Of a stretch of DNA of 45,720 nt, positions 22,384 through 31,166 are shown piece after piece. This DNA is from a virus. The notes beneath the pieces were generated by a model. The model was not told the DNA's origin and did no database searches. It saw only the letters and a list, made by a program, of their open reading frames with translations. The stretch lies in IMG/VR virus record IMGVR_UViG_3300046653_000037, positions 1-45,720 of that record; one strand, given 5' to 3'. The position numbers and the translations under genes were made by a program. Within the stretch, counting starts at the first letter, position 1; each line of letters starts with the position of its first letter.

Positions 22384-24074
22384 GCGACGTAGTTTTATCA
22401 GTACCAGTCGACGCGGGAGACGTTAACCCTCTTCTTGAATCACTCCAGAAAATAAATGAAACTTTAACTCAAATTAATTCCACAAGCTCATCGGCATTTT
22501 CTCAGTTATCTAAAGGGCTGGATAAGCCTACAAAAGACCTTGACAAAACAAATAAGAAGCTTAAAGAAACTCACAAGACTATTGGCGGAATATTGGATAA
22601 AATAAAAGTATCTGGCCTCATGAAAATGGGAGCCAAAGTACTTGGAGCAGGCGCGGGACTTCTTGGGATATCTGCCGGAGCAATGATGTTCGGAGCGGTA
22701 ATGAATGCCGACAAAAATGTCCAACAGGGATATGAGGGTAAAGGCGTTGGACTGTCTGTTGGCGAGATGAAAGCCTTATCCGTGACCAGCGAGAAGATGT
22801 ACGGGGATCAAGGTAAGTTGTCCACGGCACTAAGCGCATTAACAAAAGTAATGCAAAGTGCCGGAGGTTCCGAAACACTTGCTACTCTAGGATTAAATCA
22901 ACAACAGTTACAAGCAATGAACCCCGCCGAAGCTCTTGCCTCGGTAATGGATGCAATAAAAAATGCACCAACAGATATATCGTCTGAGTATTTGCAAAAA
23001 GCTTTTTCTCAAGCAACCGGAGGGGTAATAGATTTTAATGCAACTGTTAAAGAAGGATCAGGGGATTTAATGTCTTTCTTCAACACCTTCCAGCAAAAAT
23101 ATTCCGGTGTTGATTTTGATGCCTTGCAAAAAAGTTCACAAGCATTAATAGATTTCAAAGCTCAGCTTGATATTGCTTCACAAAAAATAGGCAGTAAACT
23201 GGCAATTCCAATATCCGAACTATTGGATAAGCTTTCTCCTTCGATTGATAAGTTTGCAGGATATATAGGTAAAATAATAGATTCAATATCTCAGGAAGAT
23301 GTTGATAATTTTGTAAATGGTATTGAAAAACTTTTTTCAATTATCGGTAAGGTAGCTGGTATTGCATGGAATGCCGGAACAGGTGTAGCTGGATTTGTAG
23401 AGAGTGCAGTAAAAGATGATGGTCAGAAAGAATTAAATGAACGTAATGAAAAATTAAAAACCGGAGACGTAGCAGGGGCTATAGGTAGCGATTTAGTAGG
23501 AGGCTCGAAGCAATTAGTTGGAGGAGTAATTAAGGAGGCAGGGAATCTGCTTGATTTGTTTGGAGGAACCCCCGAAGAAAGTAAAAAGGCCAAAGAAAAT
23601 CTATCTGCTCCTTTTAAATCTGCTGGGGAAAATATATCTAACGCCGGTAAAAAGCTTACCGTCCCGCTTGACCCTATAACGCTAAAACCTGTTAATAATA
23701 CAAAAACAACACCAGACAAGCCTAAAACTGATTTAGCTAAACCTATGGTACCAGACAAGCCTAAAACTGATTTAGCTAAACCTATGGTACCAGACAAGCC
23801 TAAAACTGATTTAGCTAAACCTATGGTACCAGACAAGCCTAAAAATAGTACTGATAATCAAAATATCCCATATGGCATTAAGCCTAAGAATACATCAGAA
23901 TTAACGACAGGCGTTAATAATCCTAAAAGTTATTACGGATCAAATGCGCCTGTAGGGGAAAGTAAAAAAATAGATTACCATCCCACTTTTATAGTTAAAG
24001 ACTCAAAGGAAGCCGCTAGTACAAACAATGCAAGTCTTGATAAGATAATCCAATTACAGGGTATAGGTAAATAA
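22380..24074 (+). CDS. Tape measure protein
   Basis: A 564-aa protein. The N-terminal half is helical (ESLQKINETLTQINSTSSSA) with a hydrophobic Gly/Ala stretch around residues 82-108 (MGAKVLGAGAGLLGISAGAM), typical of tape measures. Residues 445-490 contain three full copies and a fragment of PDKPKTDLAKPMV. At about 1.5 A per residue, the length suggests a tail under 100 nm. It sets tail length and is ejected during infection. Confidence 0.8.
   Translation: MSDVVLSVPVDAGDVNPLLESLQKINETLTQINSTSSSAFSQLSKGLDKPTKDLDKTNKKLKETHKTIGGILDKIKVSGLMKMGAKVLGAGAGLLGISAGAMMFGAVMNADKNVQQGYEGKGVGLSVGEMKALSVTSEKMYGDQGKLSTALSALTKVMQSAGGSETLATLGLNQQQLQAMNPAEALASVMDAIKNAPTDISSEYLQKAFSQATGGVIDFNATVKEGSGDLMSFFNTFQQKYSGVDFDALQKSSQALIDFKAQLDIASQKIGSKLAIPISELLDKLSPSIDKFAGYIGKIIDSISQEDVDNFVNGIEKLFSIIGKVAGIAWNAGTGVAGFVESAVKDDGQKELNERNEKLKTGDVAGAIGSDLVGGSKQLVGGVIKEAGNLLDLFGGTPEESKKAKENLSAPFKSAGENISNAGKKLTVPLDPITLKPVNNTKTTPDKPKTDLAKPMVPDKPKTDLAKPMVPDKPKTDLAKPMVPDKPKNSTDNQNIPYGIKPKNTSELTTGVNNPKSYYGSNAPVGESKKIDYHPTFIVKDSKEAASTNNASLDKIIQLQGIGK
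23712..23844 (+). repeat. 39-bp tandem repeat in the tape measure gene
   Basis: Three identical 39-bp units start at 23712, 23751 and 23790, followed by a 16-base partial copy. They encode the 13-residue unit PDKPKTDLAKPMV. Perfect identity at third positions shows recent slippage. Confidence 0.95.
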
Positions 24075-24076
24075 CT

Positions 24077-24667
24077 ATGGCAATGACTGATTTACTTGGA
24101 AAAGCTTCGCAAGCAACACAAGTCACAAATTATCAAATATTAGATACTATTTATAGTAAAGGGGCGGTTATACTTAATAATGCAACCGAAATATTATTAG
24201 GCAAAACGGCAGGGTCTTCTTTAAACTTCCCTGTTCCTCTTATTGGATTTAGTTATAAACCAATGGGCACTATTGAGCTAATAAAATATGAATATTCTGA
24301 ATATCCTTATTTAAGTAAGAAAATGATTTCTAACTCTGGAGTGAAGCAATCTACTAGATTTACAGTTCAGGTGCTTGATCCAATAACCAGCTCGAACAGT
24401 GTCGCTTTAGCTGTTGTTAAAAGGAAATTACTTCAAAACCTTCTTGACAAATATGCGGCTGGCGGTGGACTATTCACCATATTAACTTTATGGGGTTCGA
24501 TTACAAACTGTCTTCTTGAAGGGCTTGAAGCTGTTGAAGGTCAATCAAATGGTTCCGATGGTGTTAATTTTGTGCTTAGGTTTTATAAACCTAATTTTGA
24601 CACATCTTCAGTACAAAAAAAATTATCATCAACTTTGTCTTCTTTATCTTCCGGGGGGGTTGGATGA
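24077..24667 (+). CDS. Baseplate/tail-tip protein
   Basis: A 196-aa protein after the tape measure. It contains LIGFSYKPMGTIELIKYEYS and a C-terminal GQSNGSDGVNFVLRFYKPNF, and resembles the tail-tip protein (gp53/DUF-type) found in this slot in DUF3383 myophages. Family not confirmed. Overlaps the next gene by four bases. Confidence 0.55.
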   Translation: MAMTDLLGKASQATQVTNYQILDTIYSKGAVILNNATEILLGKTAGSSLNFPVPLIGFSYKPMGTIELIKYEYSEYPYLSKKMISNSGVKQSTRFTVQVLDPITSSNSVALAVVKRKLLQNLLDKYAAGGGLFTILTLWGSITNCLLEGLEAVEGQSNGSDGVNFVLRFYKPNFDTSSVQKKLSSTLSSLSSGGVG

Positions 24668-24993
24668 TGACTCTATTAAATAAGTTTTCTTTTGCTTTTA
24701 ATAAAGATGAAACTGAAAATGCTTTAAGATTTCCAGACATGGCAAGTTCTGCTTATATATTTTCTTTTTCAGCCGGAGAAACATATGTTGTTACCGTAAC
24801 GTGGGATACTTACACGAACAGTCCTTTAGTGTCTGTTCGAACTCAAGACAATACAAACATAAATATATATATGCCTTTAAGTCCTAGAATAAACGATACC
24901 AGTCCTAACTTTTTAAACTCTTTGTCATTGACAGGATATTATTTATTTTGGGAACCAATAGCGAGCATGTTTACTCTGTATAAGGATTCTTAA
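24664..24993 (+). CDS. Small baseplate protein (plug/hub cap-like)
   Basis: A 109-aa beta-rich protein (AYIFSFSAGETYVVTVTWDT, SLTGYYLFWEPIASMFTLYK). In related contractile phages a protein of this size between the tail tip and hub forms the baseplate plug. Assignment is by size, fold-like pattern and order. It overlaps the hub gene by a single base. Confidence 0.5.
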   Translation: MMTLLNKFSFAFNKDETENALRFPDMASSAYIFSFSAGETYVVTVTWDTYTNSPLVSVRTQDNTNINIYMPLSPRINDTSPNFLNSLSLTGYYLFWEPIASMFTLYKDS

Positions 24994-25940
24994 TGAGGTA
25001 TTATAAGTTATCCATTGGCGATGATGTTGTATTTACACAAAATGTTGATAATCCCACAGGACCAGCTATTGAGTTTAATATGCAATATTACACAGCATCG
25101 CAAGGGATTAACCAAGAGATAACTTTATACAATGCGCCGCTATTTATGTTTGGTGAATTTCAAAACTACTATGATAAAAAAATAGAACTCAAGGCAGGAT
25201 TTACACAAAGCCCTTTAACTAGACTTATTGGCACTTCTATTTCAACCAATGATTTATTAAGCTCAGGATATGTTGCAGGAATTATATCGGATTATAACGG
25301 CATTGATACACAAGTAACTTTTATAGTTCAGGCGTTCCCGACAACCGGAACGGCTTTTCAGTTTTCCGTTGACAAAGGCGTTGACCCTACCGACCAAATA
25401 AGTAATGCAATAAAGCAAATAACAGGGAATATATTAAAAAACAATACGACGAATGTAACAGCCTCGTCCCCTGATTATTCGGCAATAAAAACGGTTTCCG
25501 AAGTTGACAACATTGTTAGGAAATGGGGATTAACAATATATCAGAACGCAGAAGGATTCTTTCTTGATTATTCAAAGCCGACAAATTATAGAAATAGAAT
25601 TGAAATAAAAGCCGGTGATTTTATTATACAACCGACAGCTATGACAATATCTTCAATGGCTGTTACTCTTAATCTACGAGGGGATGTAAGATTGCTTGAC
25701 TTAATAACTTTGCCAAAAGGTGTTTTCATAGGAGTTGCCGCGCTTGCAAATCCTGATGGCCAAAGGGATTGGCGTTCAACTTCTGATTCTATATTAAGGC
25801 AAGGAAGAAAAAGTTTATATTTATTGTATTCTGGAGAGTTTCAGATAACAAAAATCTGGCATGTTGGGAATTCTCGTAACCTCGATGTACAATCATGGGC
25901 AACGCATATAGAAGCGGTAAAATATACAGGGGCAAGTTAA
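24993..25940 (+). CDS. Baseplate hub protein (gp27/gpD-like)
   Basis: A 315-aa protein with the hub pattern: a start MRYYKLSIGDDVVF, the strand-rich FMFGEFQNYYDKKIELKAGF, and a central VSEVDNIVRKWGLTIYQNAE. The C-terminal LLYSGEFQITKIWHVGNSRN corresponds to the final beta-domain. It would form the trimeric hub that accepts the spike. Its TAA shares a base with the ATG of the spike gene. Confidence 0.7.
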   Translation: MRYYKLSIGDDVVFTQNVDNPTGPAIEFNMQYYTASQGINQEITLYNAPLFMFGEFQNYYDKKIELKAGFTQSPLTRLIGTSISTNDLLSSGYVAGIISDYNGIDTQVTFIVQAFPTTGTAFQFSVDKGVDPTDQISNAIKQITGNILKNNTTNVTASSPDYSAIKTVSEVDNIVRKWGLTIYQNAEGFFLDYSKPTNYRNRIEIKAGDFIIQPTAMTISSMAVTLNLRGDVRLLDLITLPKGVFIGVAALANPDGQRDWRSTSDSILRQGRKSLYLLYSGEFQITKIWHVGNSRNLDVQSWATHIEAVKYTGAS

Positions 25941-26611
25941 TGAAAAGAAATATACAAAAAAACCCTATGGAATCATTGCGTTCCTTTACTCGACAGCAGA
26001 TAGAAGAGCTTATGGGGGCATTGCCCATAAGCATCCCTGCAAAAGTTGTATCTAACGAGGGGGTAACTGTCACTGTTATCCCTATGATAACATTCTATGA
26101 TTTACCGGCTGTTAATATTCCTAACATCCCCATAATTAAATCTAAGTATCTAAATCTTCCTTTGCAAGAAGGTGATTACGGATTGATTGTGTCAGCATCC
26201 TATTACTTTCAAAATATAGTAATAGATGATGCAACGGAAATATCAGATGTTATTGAAAGTACAAAATTGAATAATCTTTATTTCATTCCTCTTGTCCAAA
26301 AAGGTTCTGAACCTTCGAATGGTGAAGAAACCATGCTGTTGTCAAAGTCTTTGGAGAAAACTATAACAATTAAAGATGATGGAATAGAATTAAATGGAAA
26401 TACAGGGTTTGTTACGGAATGGACAAACTTAAATATAAAACTACAATCGTTTATAACAAAATACAATTCTGATATGGCTCTAGTTCTTGCAGGGGCAACA
26501 GCGGCCATAGGAGCAAGCGGATTATGGACTTCTCCATTAACGGGGTTAGGGGCAACATCTCTTGATATATCTTCGGCAAAAACATCCGACGTAAAGGTGG
26601 TTAAAAATTGA
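25940..26611 (+). CDS. Membrane-puncturing spike (Gp138-type)
   Basis: A 223-aa protein. The ATG at 25940 overlaps the preceding TAA and is preferred over an upstream in-frame ATG at 25895. An N-terminal OB-like part (GALPISIPAKVVSNEGVTVTVIP, LPLQEGDYGLIVSASYYFQN) matches Gp138-N-type spikes. A middle part with TITIKDDGIELNG repeats the strand pattern of a triple-stranded helix. The C-terminal segment TAAIGASGLWTSPLTG caps it. It should pierce the outer membrane. Confidence 0.7.
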   Translation: MKRNIQKNPMESLRSFTRQQIEELMGALPISIPAKVVSNEGVTVTVIPMITFYDLPAVNIPNIPIIKSKYLNLPLQEGDYGLIVSASYYFQNIVIDDATEISDVIESTKLNNLYFIPLVQKGSEPSNGEETMLLSKSLEKTITIKDDGIELNGNTGFVTEWTNLNIKLQSFITKYNSDMALVLAGATAAIGASGLWTSPLTGLGATSLDISSAKTSDVKVVKN

Positions 26612-26949
26612 GTAATGTATTAACCGCGTGGTATCTCGATGAAACAGGAACATGGAAATCTACTACAAACTCAACCCTGATGAAGATAGAAGAAATGCTT
26701 CAAAGGATTCAAACATGGAAAGGGGAAAAGCCTTACGACGCAGATGATGGAGTTGATTATGAAGCAGTTTTTAATAAACAAGAGTTTCTTATACCTCAAC
26801 TTGAAACAATATCTCAAGACTATTTATCATATTTCAACAGTATCACGTTTACTGATATAACTACTGACAAAAATACAATCACAATAAATGTAAGTATTAT
26901 ATTATTGACAGGCAATACACTAACACGTAGTATCCCCATAAGCGCATAA
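26608..26949 (+). CDS. Baseplate wedge protein (gp25/gpW-like slot)
   Basis: A 113-aa protein between the spike and baseplate J. It shows IQTWKGEKPYDADDGVDYEA and a C-terminal strand pair (TITINVSIILLTGNTLTRSI). This is the slot and length of the small wedge/LysM-adjacent protein of contractile baseplates (DUF2634 or gp25-like). Overlaps the spike gene by four bases. Confidence 0.6.
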   Translation: MSNVLTAWYLDETGTWKSTTNSTLMKIEEMLQRIQTWKGEKPYDADDGVDYEAVFNKQEFLIPQLETISQDYLSYFNSITFTDITTDKNTITINVSIILLTGNTLTRSIPISA

Positions 26950-26961
26950 GGAGATTAAAAG

Positions 26962-28158
26962 ATGGGAACTTTAACAGCCGCCGGATATATACCTGATTCG
27001 GTTGAAACAATTAAGGATAATCTCGAAACGGAAGCTGTTGCTAATGTTTCTGGATATGCCCAACTTCCTTCAGGGCTTCAAGAAAATATGATTCAGGAAT
27101 CGGCTATAACAGAAATACATATACAAGACATGGTAACTGATTTACTTAATGGTGTCGGAATAGGTTATGCCAATGATTTTATGTTCAAGCAATTGGGAGC
27201 GTCATTTGGGATTTTTATAAAAGACTTCCAGTATGGTCAAGTCTCTCTTGTGTTTTCAGGAACAGCAGGTAAATTAATACCAAAAGGAACGCGTGTTAAA
27301 AATGCCGATGGTTCTATTATTGTTGCAACTACGGAATTAGGCACAATAAGTAGTACCGGAATAATAACTATACTTGCAGAAACAACAATGCAATTATTAA
27401 CATCTATTCCGGTTTCATCTATGACAATTATGGTTGACGTTATTACAGGGGTAACTGTTACAAATCCATTGGTTGGGACTGGCGGAATATCGGCTGAAAC
27501 AATAGAGGCGTTTAAGGCTCGTGTTTATACTGAAATACAATCAGCCCGAAGTGGTAATATTGCAAGGGCAAGCTCAGAGCTTAATAAGTTGGATGGAGTA
27601 AATTCGAGGCTGATAAAGTTTAAGCCTCAATTTATTTTATCAGGAACAAATTATTACAGAGGAATAGAATGTATCGTCGGAGGCGGTGACGATGCACAAG
27701 TAGCAGGGGCTATTCTGTCAGCATTTTTACAAACTCAAAATCTTATATCAAATCCTTCTAATAGCGAAACGGCCAGAACGATAACCAAAACAATCAATCT
27801 TTATAATTCTTCTTTCTCTGTGTCTTTTACAAGGCCAAAACAGATAGTAGTTGGATTGACAGTCACGGTTACGTTTAATGGGTATAGCTCAGCACAACCG
27901 ATAATATTGGGTATTTTAAGTCCCGTTTTTACAAGTACTTTTTCAAATATTGAAGTTGGGAGTACTGTAAACACTAAATACCTCGACTCTCTTGTTATAG
28001 AAACATTTAAGGATAATAATATCGATCCTGAGTATGTGCAAGATATTGCTTATTCAGTGACATTTGCGGGGAGTCCGGTATCATTTACTAACAATTATCT
28101 TCCTATTCAAGACGATTGGTATTTAGATTTAACAAATTTTACGGTGGCGTTAACATGA
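26962..28158 (+). CDS. Baseplate J-like protein
   Basis: A 398-aa protein with the baseplate J signature. It has SVETIKDNLETEAVANVSGY, the barrel region FSGTAGKLIPKGTRVKNADG, and GGISAETIEAFKARVYTEIQ followed by SARSGNIARASSELNKLDGV. It forms the wedge ring that triggers sheath contraction. AAGGAGA lies upstream. Together with the sheath gene it establishes myovirus morphology. Confidence 0.85.
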   Translation: MGTLTAAGYIPDSVETIKDNLETEAVANVSGYAQLPSGLQENMIQESAITEIHIQDMVTDLLNGVGIGYANDFMFKQLGASFGIFIKDFQYGQVSLVFSGTAGKLIPKGTRVKNADGSIIVATTELGTISSTGIITILAETTMQLLTSIPVSSMTIMVDVITGVTVTNPLVGTGGISAETIEAFKARVYTEIQSARSGNIARASSELNKLDGVNSRLIKFKPQFILSGTNYYRGIECIVGGGDDAQVAGAILSAFLQTQNLISNPSNSETARTITKTINLYNSSFSVSFTRPKQIVVGLTVTVTFNGYSSAQPIILGILSPVFTSTFSNIEVGSTVNTKYLDSLVIETFKDNNIDPEYVQDIAYSVTFAGSPVSFTNNYLPIQDDWYLDLTNFTVALT

Positions 28159-28742
28159 GTGATTATGTTGTAATCGATTCTAAATGTCCCGATTGGACTC
28201 TGTGGCAACAATATCAAACAAGCGAACCTGTGAAGAATTATTTCACTTGGTTTAAGTCTTATTTACAGGAAAAATATTTTGATGCTATTGAATCTAGTTA
28301 TATGCCCGCTTTAGGAATATATAATAATACAACAGAGTTTTTAGAATATTTTTCTAAATACTTTATTGGTGTTTTACGGCCTCTTGATATAATCGGAACC
28401 ACTCGCTGGGATTCGGGATATGATTGGGATAATAATAACGAATGGGATAAACTAGAAATAGCAGGGAAAATACCTATATCTATTTTTAGAAAACTTATTT
28501 TTTGTGTTATTGATTGGTCTTATCATGATTGGAGCCTTATCTATTTATTTAAGGTTGTTCATGATTTTACAGGGGAAGATTTTAATAATATCAATATTGT
28601 ACAAAGTTCTGTTAATTTAGATTTATTCACGATAACACTACCATCCACTAATACTAGCTTGCTGTTTAAATCCCTTGTAGAGAATTACAAAGACATATGG
28701 GGATTCCCATATAACATATCGTTTACTATAACACTTACCTAA
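28155..28742 (+). CDS. Tail protein I-like / DUF2612-type baseplate protein
   Basis: A 195-aa protein. The ATG at 28155 overlaps the stop of the J gene and is preferred over 28116. Features include SKYFIGVLRPLDIIGTTRWD, WDNNNEWDKLEIAGKIPISI and the late PYNISFTITLT strand. This fits the wedge protein that follows baseplate J and anchors the tail fibres. Confidence 0.65.
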   Translation: MSDYVVIDSKCPDWTLWQQYQTSEPVKNYFTWFKSYLQEKYFDAIESSYMPALGIYNNTTEFLEYFSKYFIGVLRPLDIIGTTRWDSGYDWDNNNEWDKLEIAGKIPISIFRKLIFCVIDWSYHDWSLIYLFKVVHDFTGEDFNNINIVQSSVNLDLFTITLPSTNTSLLFKSLVENYKDIWGFPYNISFTITLT

Positions 28743-28756
28743 TGGAGAATTAATTT

Positions 28757-30856
28757 ATGGAACAAGTACCAGTATTAAAGGCATGGGCAGAAGATACCGC
28801 GAACAAAACGGCACCAACGCAAACAGATATAGGAACAGGCATAGTATATTCGTCTGAAACAAAGTCAAATGAAGTGAATGGAGCCCTGTTTCTTGTCTTC
28901 GAAGCTTTAAGATTTTTACAGCGAGCGGGCGGTATGTATTCAGCCACAATACCTTATACATATCCAATGAGTTGTTTTTTGATTCATACCGATACGGTTA
29001 TGATGACAACAAAAATAGAAAACTTTATTCGTTTGTCCGCAAATCCCTCAGATACAACTGGTTTTCCTCCAATTACAGGCGCAACTGTTACCGATGTGTC
29101 GGGAATAAAAGTGTATAGTGGTGGATCGTATGATGCTACAAGGTGGAGCAGAGCAGATGATGCAAATACGTTGAGTAGGGTAACCCCCGGTTCTGGTGGT
29201 CTTGCAGCTCTTGCGAAATCGGCGACTATTTGGGCAAGCGATAACGATGGTTCAGGCTCAGGTCTTGATTCAGATTTATGGGATGGCCTAGATCGTCCTT
29301 CCGGGTTTGCCGAACTAGGAGATGGAGGGATTCCTTCTTATTCGTCTGATGTTGTTACTACTTTGACAAAAGTTGGGCAGTGTGGTTTATTTAGTGGGGC
29401 GGTTAATATTCCTGCCCTAGGTTATATTTGGCATATTACCGTAATAGGCGGTGGTATAAGCTCGAATCAGACACGTTATTTAGCTTTTGCGCTAGATTCA
29501 TTTTTAGTTTATGTAGGTCGTAAAACATCCTCAACGAATATTGCATGGGATAAACTTTGGGGAGCTTCCACTGATGGTTCAGGCTCCGGTATGGACACTG
29601 ACTATGTTCGAGGCATAGCTATTTTGAACACTCTTTCAGCACAAGCAACTAATGTAGGAGACCCAACAAAAACCACTACTGTATATTTTTCAAAAGATGC
29701 TTTGTGGTTGTGCACCAACTGTATTTTTGACGGAATTAATTTCTTTCGTATAAACGAAATTTATGGTGCAAGTGCTATAGTTATTACACCTTTAGGTGTA
29801 TTGACAAGAAAACAGGTAACTGCTGGCACTGGTGCAATTACGTGGTCTTCTTATACTATATGGGATTCTGGGACAGACGGCACTGGCTCAGGTCTTGATT
29901 CAGATTTATGGGATGGCCTAGATCGTCCTTCCGGGTTTGCCGAACTAGGAGATGGAGGGATTCCTTCTTATTCGTCTGATGTTGTTACTACTTTGACAAA
30001 AGTTGGGCAGTGTGGTTTATTTAGTGGGGCGGTTAATATTCCTGCCCTAGGTTATATTTGGCATATTACCGTAATAGGCGGTGGATCGGCGAGCAATCAG
30101 ACACGCTATCTGGCTTTTGCGCTAGATTCATCGCTTATTTATTCAGGAAGAAAAACGTCGAGTTCTGTTATTGCTTGGGATAAAATGTGGAGTGCTGGAT
30201 CAGACGGAGTTGGTTCCGGAATGGATACTGATTTTTTCCGAGGTGTCGGAATAGGGAGTTTTTTATCTGATAAAGGGTTCATAACTACCGATGACTATAA
30301 TGTAACTTTTACGGAAGGTATTTATGGTGTATCAAAGGACGGCACAGTATTATCTATGCTTATGGTGTTTGGCTCAGTTTTGGGTGGGGGTACATCTACA
30401 GTGCAGCTAGAGTTTGCCGCTCCGGGCGTGGGAAGTTTATATGGAACTGCCTTTCCTCGGTGGAGAAACTGCACAAATAGCGCAACATGGTCTCCTTGGC
30501 ATATTTTATGGGGAACAGACACCGACGGTGTAGGTTCTGGTCTTGATGCAGGTCTTCTTTGTGGTGTTGACCCACGAGTGGGAACAGCGGGGACATATGG
30601 GACACTAACATCTACCTCTGGAGCGTCATTACTCATACCCGCAGGAGAATATGTATTTGCTACCCCGAATGCGTCTGGGGGTTCTGGTACACAACGAGTC
30701 CTTCTTCTGGTGTGGGATGGTAGCGAGTGGCGTACAGGAGACAATGGGATACAAAGTTTCGCAGGAGGATACGTTAAATCTGATGGTGTAAATTTTATGT
30801 TTGGTTTTAGCAATGCCACAAAGGACACTACATTTTATTACAGAAAAATATATTAA
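28757..30856 (+). CDS. Tail fibre protein with internal duplication
   Basis: A 699-aa protein. It carries repeats of the fibre motif DG-x-GSG-(L/M)-D-x-D-x(2)-(D/R)G (SDNDGSGSGLDSDLWDGLDR, TDGSGSGMDTDYVRG, SDGVGSGMDTDFFRG, TDGVGSGLDAGLLCG), which precede exchangeable receptor-binding segments in many phages. Two 200-bp segments inside are identical. The C-terminus (FMFGFSNATKDTTFYYRKIY) forms a final beta-strand tip. It would bind the host surface. Confidence 0.8.
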   Translation: MEQVPVLKAWAEDTANKTAPTQTDIGTGIVYSSETKSNEVNGALFLVFEALRFLQRAGGMYSATIPYTYPMSCFLIHTDTVMMTTKIENFIRLSANPSDTTGFPPITGATVTDVSGIKVYSGGSYDATRWSRADDANTLSRVTPGSGGLAALAKSATIWASDNDGSGSGLDSDLWDGLDRPSGFAELGDGGIPSYSSDVVTTLTKVGQCGLFSGAVNIPALGYIWHITVIGGGISSNQTRYLAFALDSFLVYVGRKTSSTNIAWDKLWGASTDGSGSGMDTDYVRGIAILNTLSAQATNVGDPTKTTTVYFSKDALWLCTNCIFDGINFFRINEIYGASAIVITPLGVLTRKQVTAGTGAITWSSYTIWDSGTDGTGSGLDSDLWDGLDRPSGFAELGDGGIPSYSSDVVTTLTKVGQCGLFSGAVNIPALGYIWHITVIGGGSASNQTRYLAFALDSSLIYSGRKTSSSVIAWDKMWSAGSDGVGSGMDTDFFRGVGIGSFLSDKGFITTDDYNVTFTEGIYGVSKDGTVLSMLMVFGSVLGGGTSTVQLEFAAPGVGSLYGTAFPRWRNCTNSATWSPWHILWGTDTDGVGSGLDAGLLCGVDPRVGTAGTYGTLTSTSGASLLIPAGEYVFATPNASGGSGTQRVLLLVWDGSEWRTGDNGIQSFAGGYVKSDGVNFMFGFSNATKDTTFYYRKIY
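29255..29454 (+). repeat. 200-bp perfect direct repeat in the fibre gene, copy 1
   Basis: Identical base for base to 29885-30084, offset 630 bp, so the reading frame is preserved. Encodes a segment from GSGLDSDLWDG to YIWHITVIGGG. Confidence 0.97.
29885..30084 (+). repeat. 200-bp perfect direct repeat in the fibre gene, copy 2
   Basis: Second copy of the segment at 29255-29454. The flanks then diverge quickly (ISSNQTRYLAFALDSFLVY against SASNQTRYLAFALDSSLIY), showing an older, larger duplication partly homogenised by conversion. Confidence 0.97.
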
Positions 30857-30954
30857 TATAATAAAACAGATATTTGAAAGAGTTATAATATACATAGGAT
30901 TGATGCAATAAATAGTCAGAATGGGTTATTATAATTTTTTATAAGGAGATATAT

Positions 30955-31155
30955 ATGAGTAAAGAAACAACAAAAGAAACGGTACAGTGGGTACCAACAT
31001 TAAAAGAGGTTTGTGTATTTGCGCCTCAAAACGGTCAAGGAAAAGAAGACGTCACGATTGTTGCTTTACCCGAAGAGGGAAAGACAAAGTACTCGTGTCT
31101 TTTTGCCGGTGGAGTAACATTACCAGTTAATGCATGTTATCTGGAAAAAAAGTAA
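30955..31155 (+). CDS. Small hypothetical tail-region protein
   Basis: A 66-aa protein with AAGGAGA seven bases upstream. It contains VQWVPTLKEVCVFAPQNGQG and a beta-rich remainder, possibly a small beta-barrel. It lies between the fibre and the beta-helix appendage and may be an assembly or trimerisation accessory. The 98 bases before it hold only AT-rich sequence with no clear promoter. Confidence 0.55.
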   Translation: MSKETTKETVQWVPTLKEVCVFAPQNGQGKEDVTIVALPEEGKTKYSCLFAGGVTLPVNACYLEKK

Positions 31156-31166
31156 AGGGGAACATA

